Positions 1 to 4,915 of a DNA stretch of 5,062 nt are shown here, in pieces. Position 1 is the stretch's first letter, and each line of letters starts with the position of its first letter. Origin of the DNA: Nevskiaceae bacterium (GTDB taxonomy: Bacteria > Pseudomonadota > Gammaproteobacteria > Steroidobacterales > Steroidobacteraceae); assembly GCA_031277355.1 (NCBI GenBank), contig JAITMN010000124.1, positions 1 through 5,062 of the forward strand, written 5' to 3'. Under the pieces are notes generated by a model. That model had not been told where the DNA came from. It did not search any database and was given only the letters and a program-made list of their open reading frames with translations. Position numbers and translations under genes: made by a program.

Positions 1-86
1 ACGATCAGATGAGGCGTATGGCCGCTGTCGCACATCCAGTCGAGCATCGCCCGCAACAGGTACGGACGGCGCGACAGTTCAGCCAA
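1..86 (-). CDS. sspB: ClpXP protease specificity-enhancing factor SspB (N-terminal fragment)
   Basis: Only the first 28 codons and two bases are present; the gene runs off the left edge. The frame reads (M)AELSRRPYLLRAM then LDWMCDSGHTPHLI, which matches the conserved SspB N-terminus (RPYLLRA...W...TPHL). SspB is a cytoplasmic dimeric adaptor that tethers ssrA-tagged proteins, and in E. coli the RseA fragment, to ClpXP. I chose the TTG start at 86-84 because it has a GGGAG Shine-Dalgarno seven bases upstream, because no ATG or GTG lies in frame just upstream, and because the family start falls here. The first 8 bases overlap the end of sspA (TTGGCTGA), implying translational coupling. The family call is recognition of the sequence; the C-terminal XB tail that docks on ClpX lies outside the window and cannot be checked. 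Confidence 0.87.
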   Translation of the reverse strand, partial: MAELSRRPYLLRAMLDWMCDSGHTPHLI

Positions 87-681
87 GTTGCATCTCCCGT
101 TCCTGCTCCGACAGAGACAGCCGGAACGCGGGCCGGGAAAACAGCTTGTTCATGTAGCGCTGCAACGGCTGCACGTCGCGCGGCAGTTCGATGTCCCACA
201 GGCGCAGACGCCACAGAATCGGCGCGATGGACACATCGACCAGCGACAGCTCATCGCTGATGAAATAGGGTTTGTCGCGCACGAAATCGGCGGTCTGGAT
301 GATCATGTCGCGCAGATCGCTGCGCTGCTTGGCGTTGGCCTCCGTCGGGCCTTCCTTCACCAGCTTGTTGGCGATGCCATACCAATCGCGTTCGATCCGA
401 TGCAGCGCCAGACGAAAATGCGCACGCGATACCGGATCAACCGGCATCAACGGCGGATGCGGAAAGCGCTCGTCCAGATATTCGATGATCACGCGCGAGT
501 CGTAGAGCACCAGATCACGATCCACCAGCGTGGGCAGCGAGTGATCCGGATTCAGATCGAGCAGGTCTTCCGGAAGACGCCCCGGTGTAACGCTGACGAT
601 CTCGATCTCAACGTCTTTCTCCGCCAGTACGATGCGGGTCCGGTGACTGGCGAGCTCATCCGGCGCCGAAAACAAAGTCAT
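79..681 (-). CDS. sspA: Stringent starvation protein A (RNA-polymerase-associated GST-fold protein)
   Basis: This 200-residue protein has the glutathione S-transferase fold of SspA: an N-terminal thioredoxin-like half (about 1-80, with MTLFSAPDELASH, LPTLVDR and the SRVIIEYLDERFPHP run) and an all-helical C-terminal half (about 88-197, with DKPYFISDELSLVD and ILWRL). The surface PHP motif, needed for activity of E. coli SspA, is at about 74-76. SspA binds RNA polymerase in the cytoplasm; in E. coli it supports stationary-phase and acid-stress expression and phage P1 late transcription. It has no known GST activity. An ATG (681) is immediately preceded by an in-frame GTG (684), so the protein could be one residue longer. 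The Shine-Dalgarno is weak (GGG at 697-695). It starts 18 bases after petC and overlaps sspB by 8. The sequence looks more like the gamma- than the betaproteobacterial form. Confidence 0.95.
   Translation of the reverse strand: MTLFSAPDELASHRTRIVLAEKDVEIEIVSVTPGRLPEDLLDLNPDHSLPTLVDRDLVLYDSRVIIEYLDERFPHPPLMPVDPVSRAHFRLALHRIERDWYGIANKLVKEGPTEANAKQRSDLRDMIIQTADFVRDKPYFISDELSLVDVSIAPILWRLRLWDIELPRDVQPLQRYMNKLFSRPAFRLSLSEQEREMQLG
94..98 (-). promoter_or_regulatory. Shine-Dalgarno of sspB, supporting its TTG start
   Basis: GGGAG on the minus strand lies seven bases before the TTG codon at 86-84, inside the last codons of sspA. It decides in favour of the TTG start, since the first in-frame ATG (codon 14) would remove the conserved RPYLLRA segment. 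Confidence 0.6.
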
Positions 682-699
682 CACGGCAGCAGCACCCGG

Positions 700-1482
700 T
701 TAATGTACGTCCTTCCAATATTCACGCTTCAGCAACCAGGCAAACAGCGTGAACACCGCCAGGAACAGCACCACCCAAATTCCCAGCGCGCGCCGCTGCA
801 CCTGCGTGGGCTCGCTGGCGTAATCCAGAAAGTTGACGGTGTCCCGAACGAAGCTGTCAAACTGCTCCGGCGTCATGCGGCCCGCCGCAACCTGATCGAA
901 GCGCTCCACATGCCGCACGCCGGCCTCATCGGCTTCGCCGAACACTGCGGCCTTCACACCCTCCAGATCAGACAACACCGCCGGCATCGCAGCGCCGTCG
1001 AGCGCCAGATTGTTCGTGCCGGTGGCCTTGGAGGCATCCACGTAAAAGCCTTTCAGGAACTGGTAGATGTAGTTCGTGCCCTTGGCGCGAGCCGTGAGCG
1101 ACAGATCAGGCGGCGCCTTGCCGAACCACGTTTCACCCTCGACAGCCGGGAAGGTGCTGAGCATGTAGTCGGTGGGCTTGGCATTGGTGGGAATCAGCGT
1201 GTCTTGCAGACGCGCTTCGGGAATTCCCAGATCGACGCCCATGCGCGAATAACGCATGTATTTCAGCGAATGGCATCCCAGGCAGTAGTTGACGAAGTTC
1301 GTCGCGCCGCGCTGCAACGACTCGGTGTTCCACACCTGATTGTTCGCGGTCCACGCCTGCCAATCCACACCGGTAGCGCCATGCTCTTCAGCGGCATTGG
1401 CCACCAGCGCGGGCACGGACAACAGCAAGGCCGCAAGGCAGGCGGCGGCTCTCAGAAAGCCTCGGGGCTTGGGCTCAGTCAT
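700..1482 (-). CDS. petC: Cytochrome c1 of the cytochrome bc1 complex
   Basis: This 260-residue c-type cytochrome takes electrons from the Rieske cluster and passes them to a soluble or membrane cytochrome c in the periplasm. Residues 1-30 form a signal peptide (basic start, hydrophobic 11-28, likely cleavage after VANA). The heme c site is CLGCH at 67-71, within NYCLGCHSLKYMRYSR, typical of cytochrome c1. The likely sixth ligand is Met166 in GAAMPAVL. The conserved FGKAPPDLSL is at 120-129. A C-terminal transmembrane anchor spans about 233-251 and ends in a basic cytoplasmic tail. Length is normal for bacterial c1. It is a separate gene, not the fused cytochrome b/c1 seen in some Rhizobiales. 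The ATG overlaps the petB stop (ATGACTGA) by 8 bases, and only a weak GAGTGA at 1497-1492 precedes it, so translation probably depends on coupling to petB. Maturation needs cytochrome c biogenesis genes, which are not in the window. Confidence 0.97.
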   Translation of the reverse strand: MTEPKPRGFLRAAACLAALLLSVPALVANAAEEHGATGVDWQAWTANNQVWNTESLQRGATNFVNYCLGCHSLKYMRYSRMGVDLGIPEARLQDTLIPTNAKPTDYMLSTFPAVEGETWFGKAPPDLSLTARAKGTNYIYQFLKGFYVDASKATGTNNLALDGAAMPAVLSDLEGVKAAVFGEADEAGVRHVERFDQVAAGRMTPEQFDSFVRDTVNFLDYASEPTQVQRRALGIWVVLFLAVFTLFAWLLKREYWKDVH

Positions 1483-2725
1483 GGTGAAACGTCACTCTGT
1501 CGGGAACGCGGTCGGTGGGTTCGCCGCGCGTGTAGAACGGCATCAGGATGAAGAAGGCGAAGTACAGCGCGGTGAAGATGCGCGCCAACAGCACATAGGT
1601 GCCTTCGGCTGGTTTCAGGCCCAGATAACCCAGCACGAGGAACGAGATCGTGAAGATCGCGAGCCAGATTCTCCAGCGCAGCGGGCGGTAGCGCCACGAC
1701 TTCACCGGCGAGCGGTCGAGCCAGGGCAGGAACACGAAGAAGGCCACTGACGCGGCCATCAACAATGCGCCCATTTGCTGATCGGGCACCGCGCGCAGGA
1801 TCGCGTAGAACGGCGTGAAGTACCACACCGGCGCGATGTGCTCGGGCGTGGACAGCGCATTGGCCGGCTCGAAGTTCGGCGCTTCGAGAAACAGCCCGCC
1901 CAGCGTGGGCACGAAGAACACCACCACGGTAAACAGCATCAGGAACAGGCCAACGCCGACGAGGTCTTTCACTGTGTAGTAGGGATGAAACGGAATGCCA
2001 TCCAGCGGCTTGCCATCAGCGCCCTTGCGCGCCTTGATCTCCACGCCGTCGGGGTTGTTCGAGCCATTCTGTCGCAGCGCCACCAGATGCAGCGCCACCA
2101 GCAGCAGCAGCACCAGCGGCACCGCCACGACGTGCAACGAGAAGAAACGGTTCAACGTGGCATCGGCAATGCCGTAGTCGCCGCGAATCCATTCCACCAG
2201 ACCAGGCCCGATCACCGGAATCGTGCCAAACAGGTTCACGATGACCTGCGCGCCCCAGAACGACATGTTGCCCCAGGGCAGCACATAGCCCATGAAGGCT
2301 TCGGCCATCAGCGCCAGATAGATGAGCATGCCGAACAACCACAGCAGTTCGCGCGGGGCCTTGTAAGAGCCATAAAGAAAGGCGCGGAACATGTGCAGAT
2401 ACACGACGATGAAGAACGCCGATGCGCCGGTGGAGTGAACGTAGCGGATCAGCCAGCCGTATTTGACTTCCCGCATGATGTACTCGACCGAGTCGAACGA
2501 GGATTCTTCGCCGACCTTGTAGAACATCGTCAGGAAGATGCCGCTGAACAACTGAATGACCAGCGCCACGATCGACAGCACGCCGAAGAAGTACCAGAAG
2601 TTGAAGTTCTTCGGCGCGTAGTAGCCCGTGAGCTGATCGCGCATAAAGCTGTCGACCGGCAGGCGCTCGTTCAGCCAGCCCAGAAAGCCGGTGCGCACCG
2701 GCAGCCCGTCGTTACTCGCAGCCAT
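1475..2725 (-). CDS. petB: Cytochrome b subunit of the cytochrome bc1 complex
   Basis: This 416-residue membrane protein is the quinol-oxidising and quinone-reducing core of complex III and binds both b hemes. Eight membrane helices can be placed: about 43-67, 92-118, 125-150, 194-217, 252-276, 318-337, 352-370 and 377-397. The heme ligands are His97 and His111 in helix B and His198 and His213 in helix D. The Qo-site motif is PVWY at 299-302 (APVWYFTPFYAILRA), where mitochondria and Rhodobacter have PEWY. The Gly-rich stretch GYVLPWGNMSFWGAQV (146-161) and GSNNPDG (221-227) are also conserved. It is full-length single-chain bc1 cytochrome b, not the split b6/subunit IV form. The ATG overlaps the petA stop by one base (TAATG) and has a strong AGGAG seven bases upstream. 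The helix-D histidines are 15 residues apart, one more than in Rhodobacter. The symbol petB follows common bacterial usage; fbcB and cytB are synonyms. Confidence 0.97.
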   Translation of the reverse strand: MAASNDGLPVRTGFLGWLNERLPVDSFMRDQLTGYYAPKNFNFWYFFGVLSIVALVIQLFSGIFLTMFYKVGEESSFDSVEYIMREVKYGWLIRYVHSTGASAFFIVVYLHMFRAFLYGSYKAPRELLWLFGMLIYLALMAEAFMGYVLPWGNMSFWGAQVIVNLFGTIPVIGPGLVEWIRGDYGIADATLNRFFSLHVVAVPLVLLLLVALHLVALRQNGSNNPDGVEIKARKGADGKPLDGIPFHPYYTVKDLVGVGLFLMLFTVVVFFVPTLGGLFLEAPNFEPANALSTPEHIAPVWYFTPFYAILRAVPDQQMGALLMAASVAFFVFLPWLDRSPVKSWRYRPLRWRIWLAIFTISFLVLGYLGLKPAEGTYVLLARIFTALYFAFFILMPFYTRGEPTDRVPDRVTFHHD

Positions 2726-3372
2726 TACGCGGCTCCTGTGGTCGCCGCATCGACACCGATGATCAGCGTTTTCTCATTCGGGAAGGAATAGACCGGGATG
2801 CGCAGGTTCTGCGAGGCGGGCGAGCCGTTGAACACGCGACCGGCCAGGTCGAAGCGCGAGCCGTGGCAGGGGCAGAAGAAGCCGCCGGGCCAGTCCGCCC
2901 CGAGTTCGGGGGCCGCGCCGGAGTCGAAGCGCGGCTTGGGCAGGCAGCCCAGATGCGTGCAGGTGCCCTCGACGATGAGAAAATCATTGCGCACCGAACG
3001 CTCGGCATTGCGCGCGAACTCCGGCTGCTCGGATTTCTGCGATTCGGGGTCTTTGAGTTCGCCGTCGTGCCCGGCGAGGCGATCCACCATCGACGGCGTG
3101 CGATGCACGACGTAGACGGCCCGCTTGCGCCAGGTGACGGTGAGCATCTGGCCCGGCTCGATCTTGCTGACGTCCACCTCGACCGGAGCGCCCGCCGCGC
3201 GTGCGCGCTCGGACGGACTCCAGGAGGCGAGGAAAGGCGTTGCCGCAAAAGCCACACCGACCGCGCCCGTGGCGACCGTGGCCAGCGTGAGAAAACCACG
3301 CCGATCCTGATCGACTTCGAGGCTGCCATCGGCGGGGAGGGCTGCACTGTGCGTGCCGCTGTGGTCGCTCAT
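2725..3372 (-). CDS. petA: Rieske iron-sulfur subunit of the cytochrome bc1 complex
   Basis: This 215-residue protein carries the 2Fe-2S Rieske cluster that takes the first electron from quinol at the Qo site and swings to cytochrome c1. Cluster motifs are complete: CTHLGC at 138-143 and CPCHGS at 167-172, giving ligands Cys138, His140, Cys167 and His170 and the disulfide pair Cys143/Cys169. An RRGFL twin-arginine motif (24-28) precedes the hydrophobic helix at about 29-50, consistent with Tat-dependent insertion of a folded protein with an uncleaved anchor, as known for bacterial Rieske proteins. The conserved NGSPASQNLRIP follows at 182-193. I chose the ATG at 3372, which starts MSDHSG. The in-frame ATG at 3459 would add 29 non-conserved residues and would lie in the putative -10 box. 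Only a distant AGGG (3390-3387) precedes the start. It is the first gene of the cluster and overlaps petB by one base. Confidence 0.96.
   Translation of the reverse strand: MSDHSGTHSAALPADGSLEVDQDRRGFLTLATVATGAVGVAFAATPFLASWSPSERARAAGAPVEVDVSKIEPGQMLTVTWRKRAVYVVHRTPSMVDRLAGHDGELKDPESQKSEQPEFARNAERSVRNDFLIVEGTCTHLGCLPKPRFDSGAAPELGADWPGGFFCPCHGSRFDLAGRVFNGSPASQNLRIPVYSFPNEKTLIIGVDAATTGAA
2733..2737 (-). promoter_or_regulatory. Shine-Dalgarno of petB
   Basis: AGGAG on the minus strand sits seven bases before the petB ATG, within the final codons of petA. It is the strongest ribosome binding site in the cluster. It suggests cytochrome b can be initiated efficiently as well as by coupling at the TAATG stop-start. 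Confidence 0.65.
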
Positions 3373-3389
3373 TATTAGTTCGAAGACCC

Positions 3390-3406
3390 TTGACTGTTGA
3401 CCTGAC
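3390..3406. repeat. Short TGAC-type repeats in the petA leader region
   Basis: The plus strand reads TTGACTGTTGACCTGAC: two TTGAC copies seven bases apart and a third TGAC five bases further on. The run sits 18-34 bases before the petA start, inside its predicted transcript leader. It could be a regulator half-site array or chance. The TTGAC copies resemble -35 elements but have no -10 at the right distance on the plus strand. Confidence 0.3.
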
Positions 3407-3457
3407 TCACCCGGACGCCGATCGCGATGCGACCCATGGGGGCCCGGACAGCCATGC

Positions 3458-3463
3458 ATTATA
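3458..3463 (-). promoter_or_regulatory. Predicted -10 box for the petABC-sspAB cluster
   Basis: The minus strand reads a perfect TATAAT in GTGTATAATGCAT, in an AT-rich patch of otherwise GC-rich DNA between the two divergent genes. Transcription would start near 3451 and give petA a leader of about 79 bases. The -35 is poor: 17-19 bases upstream lies only the stretch TTCCAAGG (around 3482-3489), with at most 3 of 6 matches to TTGACA. An activator may therefore be needed, or the call may be wrong. Because the box lies upstream of 3372 and covers 3459, it favours the shorter petA start. I see no convincing promoter for the protease gene. The same patch reads TATACA on the plus strand (3460-3465), so overlapping divergent promoters are possible. 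Confidence 0.45.
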
Positions 3464-3484
3464 CACTATCGCTTTATTCACCTT

Positions 3485-3490
3485 GGAAGG
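3485..3490 (+). promoter_or_regulatory. Shine-Dalgarno of the DegS-like protease gene, fixing its start
   Basis: GGAAGG lies eight bases before the ATG at 3499. The earlier in-frame ATG at 3427 has no such site and would run through the intergenic promoter patch, so this motif supports the shorter, 464-residue product beginning MSDGSFRRGAFF. Confidence 0.65.
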
Positions 3491-3498
3491 GCGGATTG

Positions 3499-4893
3499 AT
3501 GTCGGACGGCTCCTTCAGACGTGGCGCTTTCTTCCTTGCCGGCTCGGTGGCCGCCGGGTTGGCGATGGCGGCGATCATCGCATGGCTGTGGCCGGAGTTG
3601 ATACGTCCGCAGGGGGCGGGGGCGGCTTCTGCGGCAGCGGTGGTGGTGGATGCGGGCGGTGGCGATGCCGGTGGCGTCGGCGCGGGCGGCGGCATCGGCA
3701 CTGCCACCGGCGGCGGCGCGGGCGGCAATGTCGGCGGCGATACCAGCGTTGATGATGCGGGCGGCGATGCGCCGGCTGCGCAGGCGGGGGACGCAGGTTC
3801 CTCTACTGCTGCCGCCGCAAACACGCCGGCAACCGTGGCCAACGGCTCAACCCTCGCGCCAACCGCGCCGACGACGGCGCTGGGCAGCTTCGCCCCCGCC
3901 GTGCGCGCCAGTGCGCCGGCCGTCGTCAACATCTCGGTTCAACGCACCGTCACCGAACGGCTGCCCGGCCTGAGTCTTGAGGAATTCATGGGCGGCCCTG
4001 CCCGCCCGCGCTACCGCGAGCGTGTGCAGCGCGGGCTGGGCTCCGGCGTCATCGTGGACCGCCAGGGCCATGTGATCACGAACCAGCATGTGATCGCCGA
4101 TTTCGACGACATCAGCGTGCAGATCGCCGACGGCCGCACCGTGCAGGCGCGCGTGGTGGGCCGCGATCCGGGCACCGACCTTGCGGTGTTGCAGTTGATG
4201 ATGCCGACGGCGGACCTCGCCAAACTGCCGGTGATGACGCTGGGCCGTTCCGACACCGCCGCGGTGGGCGACGTCGTGCTCGCCATTGGCAGTCCGCTGG
4301 GTCTCACGCAGACCGTCACGCACGGCATCATCAGCGCCAAGGGCCGCGCGCAGTTGGGCGTTGCCACATTCGAGGATTTCATTCAGACCGACGCGGCGAT
4401 CAACGCCGGCAATTCCGGCGGCGCGCTGGTCAATACGCAGGGCGAGTTGATCGGCATCAACACGGCGGTGCTGGGCAGAAACCTTGGCGCCGAAGGCATT
4501 GGCGTTGCGATTCCGGTTGATCTGGTGCGCGGCGTGATGCGCGAACTGCTGGACCACGGCCGCGTGATCCGTGGCTGGATCGGCATCGTGCCGGAAGACA
4601 TCGCCGAACAATACGTGCGTCAGTTGGGCCTGCCGCATGCCGGTGTGGTAATCAGCAATCTGTATGTGAACTCCCCCGCGCTGGCCGCCGGTCTTGCGCG
4701 CGGCGATATGATCGAAACGATAGACGGCCGCGCGATACGCACCGCGCAGGAAGCCTTCGCGCAGATCGCCAGCCGCAAACCCGGCACCACGATAACGATC
4801 ACCGGCATGCGCGGGAACGAGAAGTTCTCGCGGCAGGTGATGGTGACCGAAGCGCCGGCTCCGAGAGTGGAGGAGCAGGGTACGGGGGTGTAG
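3499..4893 (+). CDS. degS: Membrane-anchored HtrA/DegS-type serine endoprotease with one PDZ domain
   Basis: This 464-residue protease belongs to the trypsin-like HtrA family. A short basic start and a hydrophobic helix at 11-35 look like an uncleaved signal anchor, placing the rest in the periplasm. Residues 38-128 are a Gly/Ala/Asp/Thr-rich linker with no cysteine. The protease domain is about 130-352, with His197 in TNQHVI, Asp227 in GTDLAVL and Ser306 in GNSGGAL, an intact triad. One PDZ domain follows at about 356-450. One anchor plus one PDZ is the DegS/AlgW plan; DegP and DegQ have two PDZ domains and a cleaved signal. DegS senses misfolded outer-membrane protein tails through PDZ and cleaves the anti-sigma factor RseA/MucA, releasing sigma E/AlgU. 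This role is inferred from architecture; no sigma factor or anti-sigma gene is in the window. It is divergent from petA. At 464 residues it is about 75-110 longer than AlgW or DegS as I recall them, all due to the linker. Databases may label it a Do-like or 2-alkenal reductase family protein. Confidence 0.88.
   Translation: MSDGSFRRGAFFLAGSVAAGLAMAAIIAWLWPELIRPQGAGAASAAAVVVDAGGGDAGGVGAGGGIGTATGGGAGGNVGGDTSVDDAGGDAPAAQAGDAGSSTAAAANTPATVANGSTLAPTAPTTALGSFAPAVRASAPAVVNISVQRTVTERLPGLSLEEFMGGPARPRYRERVQRGLGSGVIVDRQGHVITNQHVIADFDDISVQIADGRTVQARVVGRDPGTDLAVLQLMMPTADLAKLPVMTLGRSDTAAVGDVVLAIGSPLGLTQTVTHGIISAKGRAQLGVATFEDFIQTDAAINAGNSGGALVNTQGELIGINTAVLGRNLGAEGIGVAIPVDLVRGVMRELLDHGRVIRGWIGIVPEDIAEQYVRQLGLPHAGVVISNLYVNSPALAAGLARGDMIETIDGRAIRTAQEAFAQIASRKPGTTITITGMRGNEKFSRQVMVTEAPAPRVEEQGTGV
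3610..3882 (+). repeat. Low-complexity Gly/Ala-rich linker-coding segment within the protease gene
   Basis: About 270 bases encode residues 38-128 of the protease. The first half is made of imperfect GGC/GCG/GAT codon runs giving DAGGGDAGG, GAGGGIG, GGGAGGNVGG and DDAGGD; the second half is Ala/Thr/Pro-rich (AAAANTPATV, TLAPTAPTTAL). DAG recurs four times (51, 56, 86, 98). Because every base triplet is G/C-heavy, the opposite strand is also open (Pro/Ala-rich), which is a composition effect and not a gene. Such tracts are prone to in-frame expansion and contraction. Confidence 0.7.
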
Positions 4894-4896
4894 TGA

Positions 4897-4904
4897 GGGG
4901 GGGG
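4897..4904 (+). other. G8 homopolymer just after the protease stop codons
   Basis: The protease ends TAG-TGA, and the A of that second stop is followed by eight Gs, 11 bases before the ATG at 4916. It could serve as a G-rich ribosome binding site for the next frame. It is long enough for slippage or for a read-length error. No terminator-like hairpin with a T run is seen between 4893 and 4916, so read-through into the next frame is possible. Confidence 0.5.
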
Positions 4905-4915
4905 TACGTGTATGT

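Noticed and set aside
5..214. Small minus-strand frame across the sspB start
   Set aside because: It overlaps sspA and sspB in another frame, and its Arg/Ala/Cys-rich product shows no conserved pattern, while the sspB frame matches the family.
88..1551. Long plus-strand open frame opposite sspA and petC
   Set aside because: Its product is rich in His, Gln and Arg, with no recognisable domain, and it mirrors two clearly real minus-strand genes. It is a shadow frame of GC-rich coding DNA.
1775..2791. Plus-strand open frame opposite petB
   Set aside because: The His/Gln/Arg-rich product (HQQQQHQRHRH-like) is the antisense of membrane-helix codons in petB; it has no family signature and no ribosome binding site of note.
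3390..3402. TTGACT/TTGACC as a plus-strand -35 for the protease gene
   Set aside because: At 16-18 bases downstream the sequence is GC-rich (around GATCGC), with nothing like a -10 box, and the distance to the gene start is long.
3373..3459. Longer petA start at 3459
   Set aside because: It would add 29 residues unlike any Rieske N-terminus, and its ATG lies in the predicted -10 box. The MSDHSG start at 3372 places the twin-arginine motif at a normal distance.
3427..3498. Longer protease start at 3427
   Set aside because: It has no Shine-Dalgarno, adds 24 residues before a normal anchor, and crosses the intergenic promoter patch, while 3499 has GGAAGG at the right spacing.
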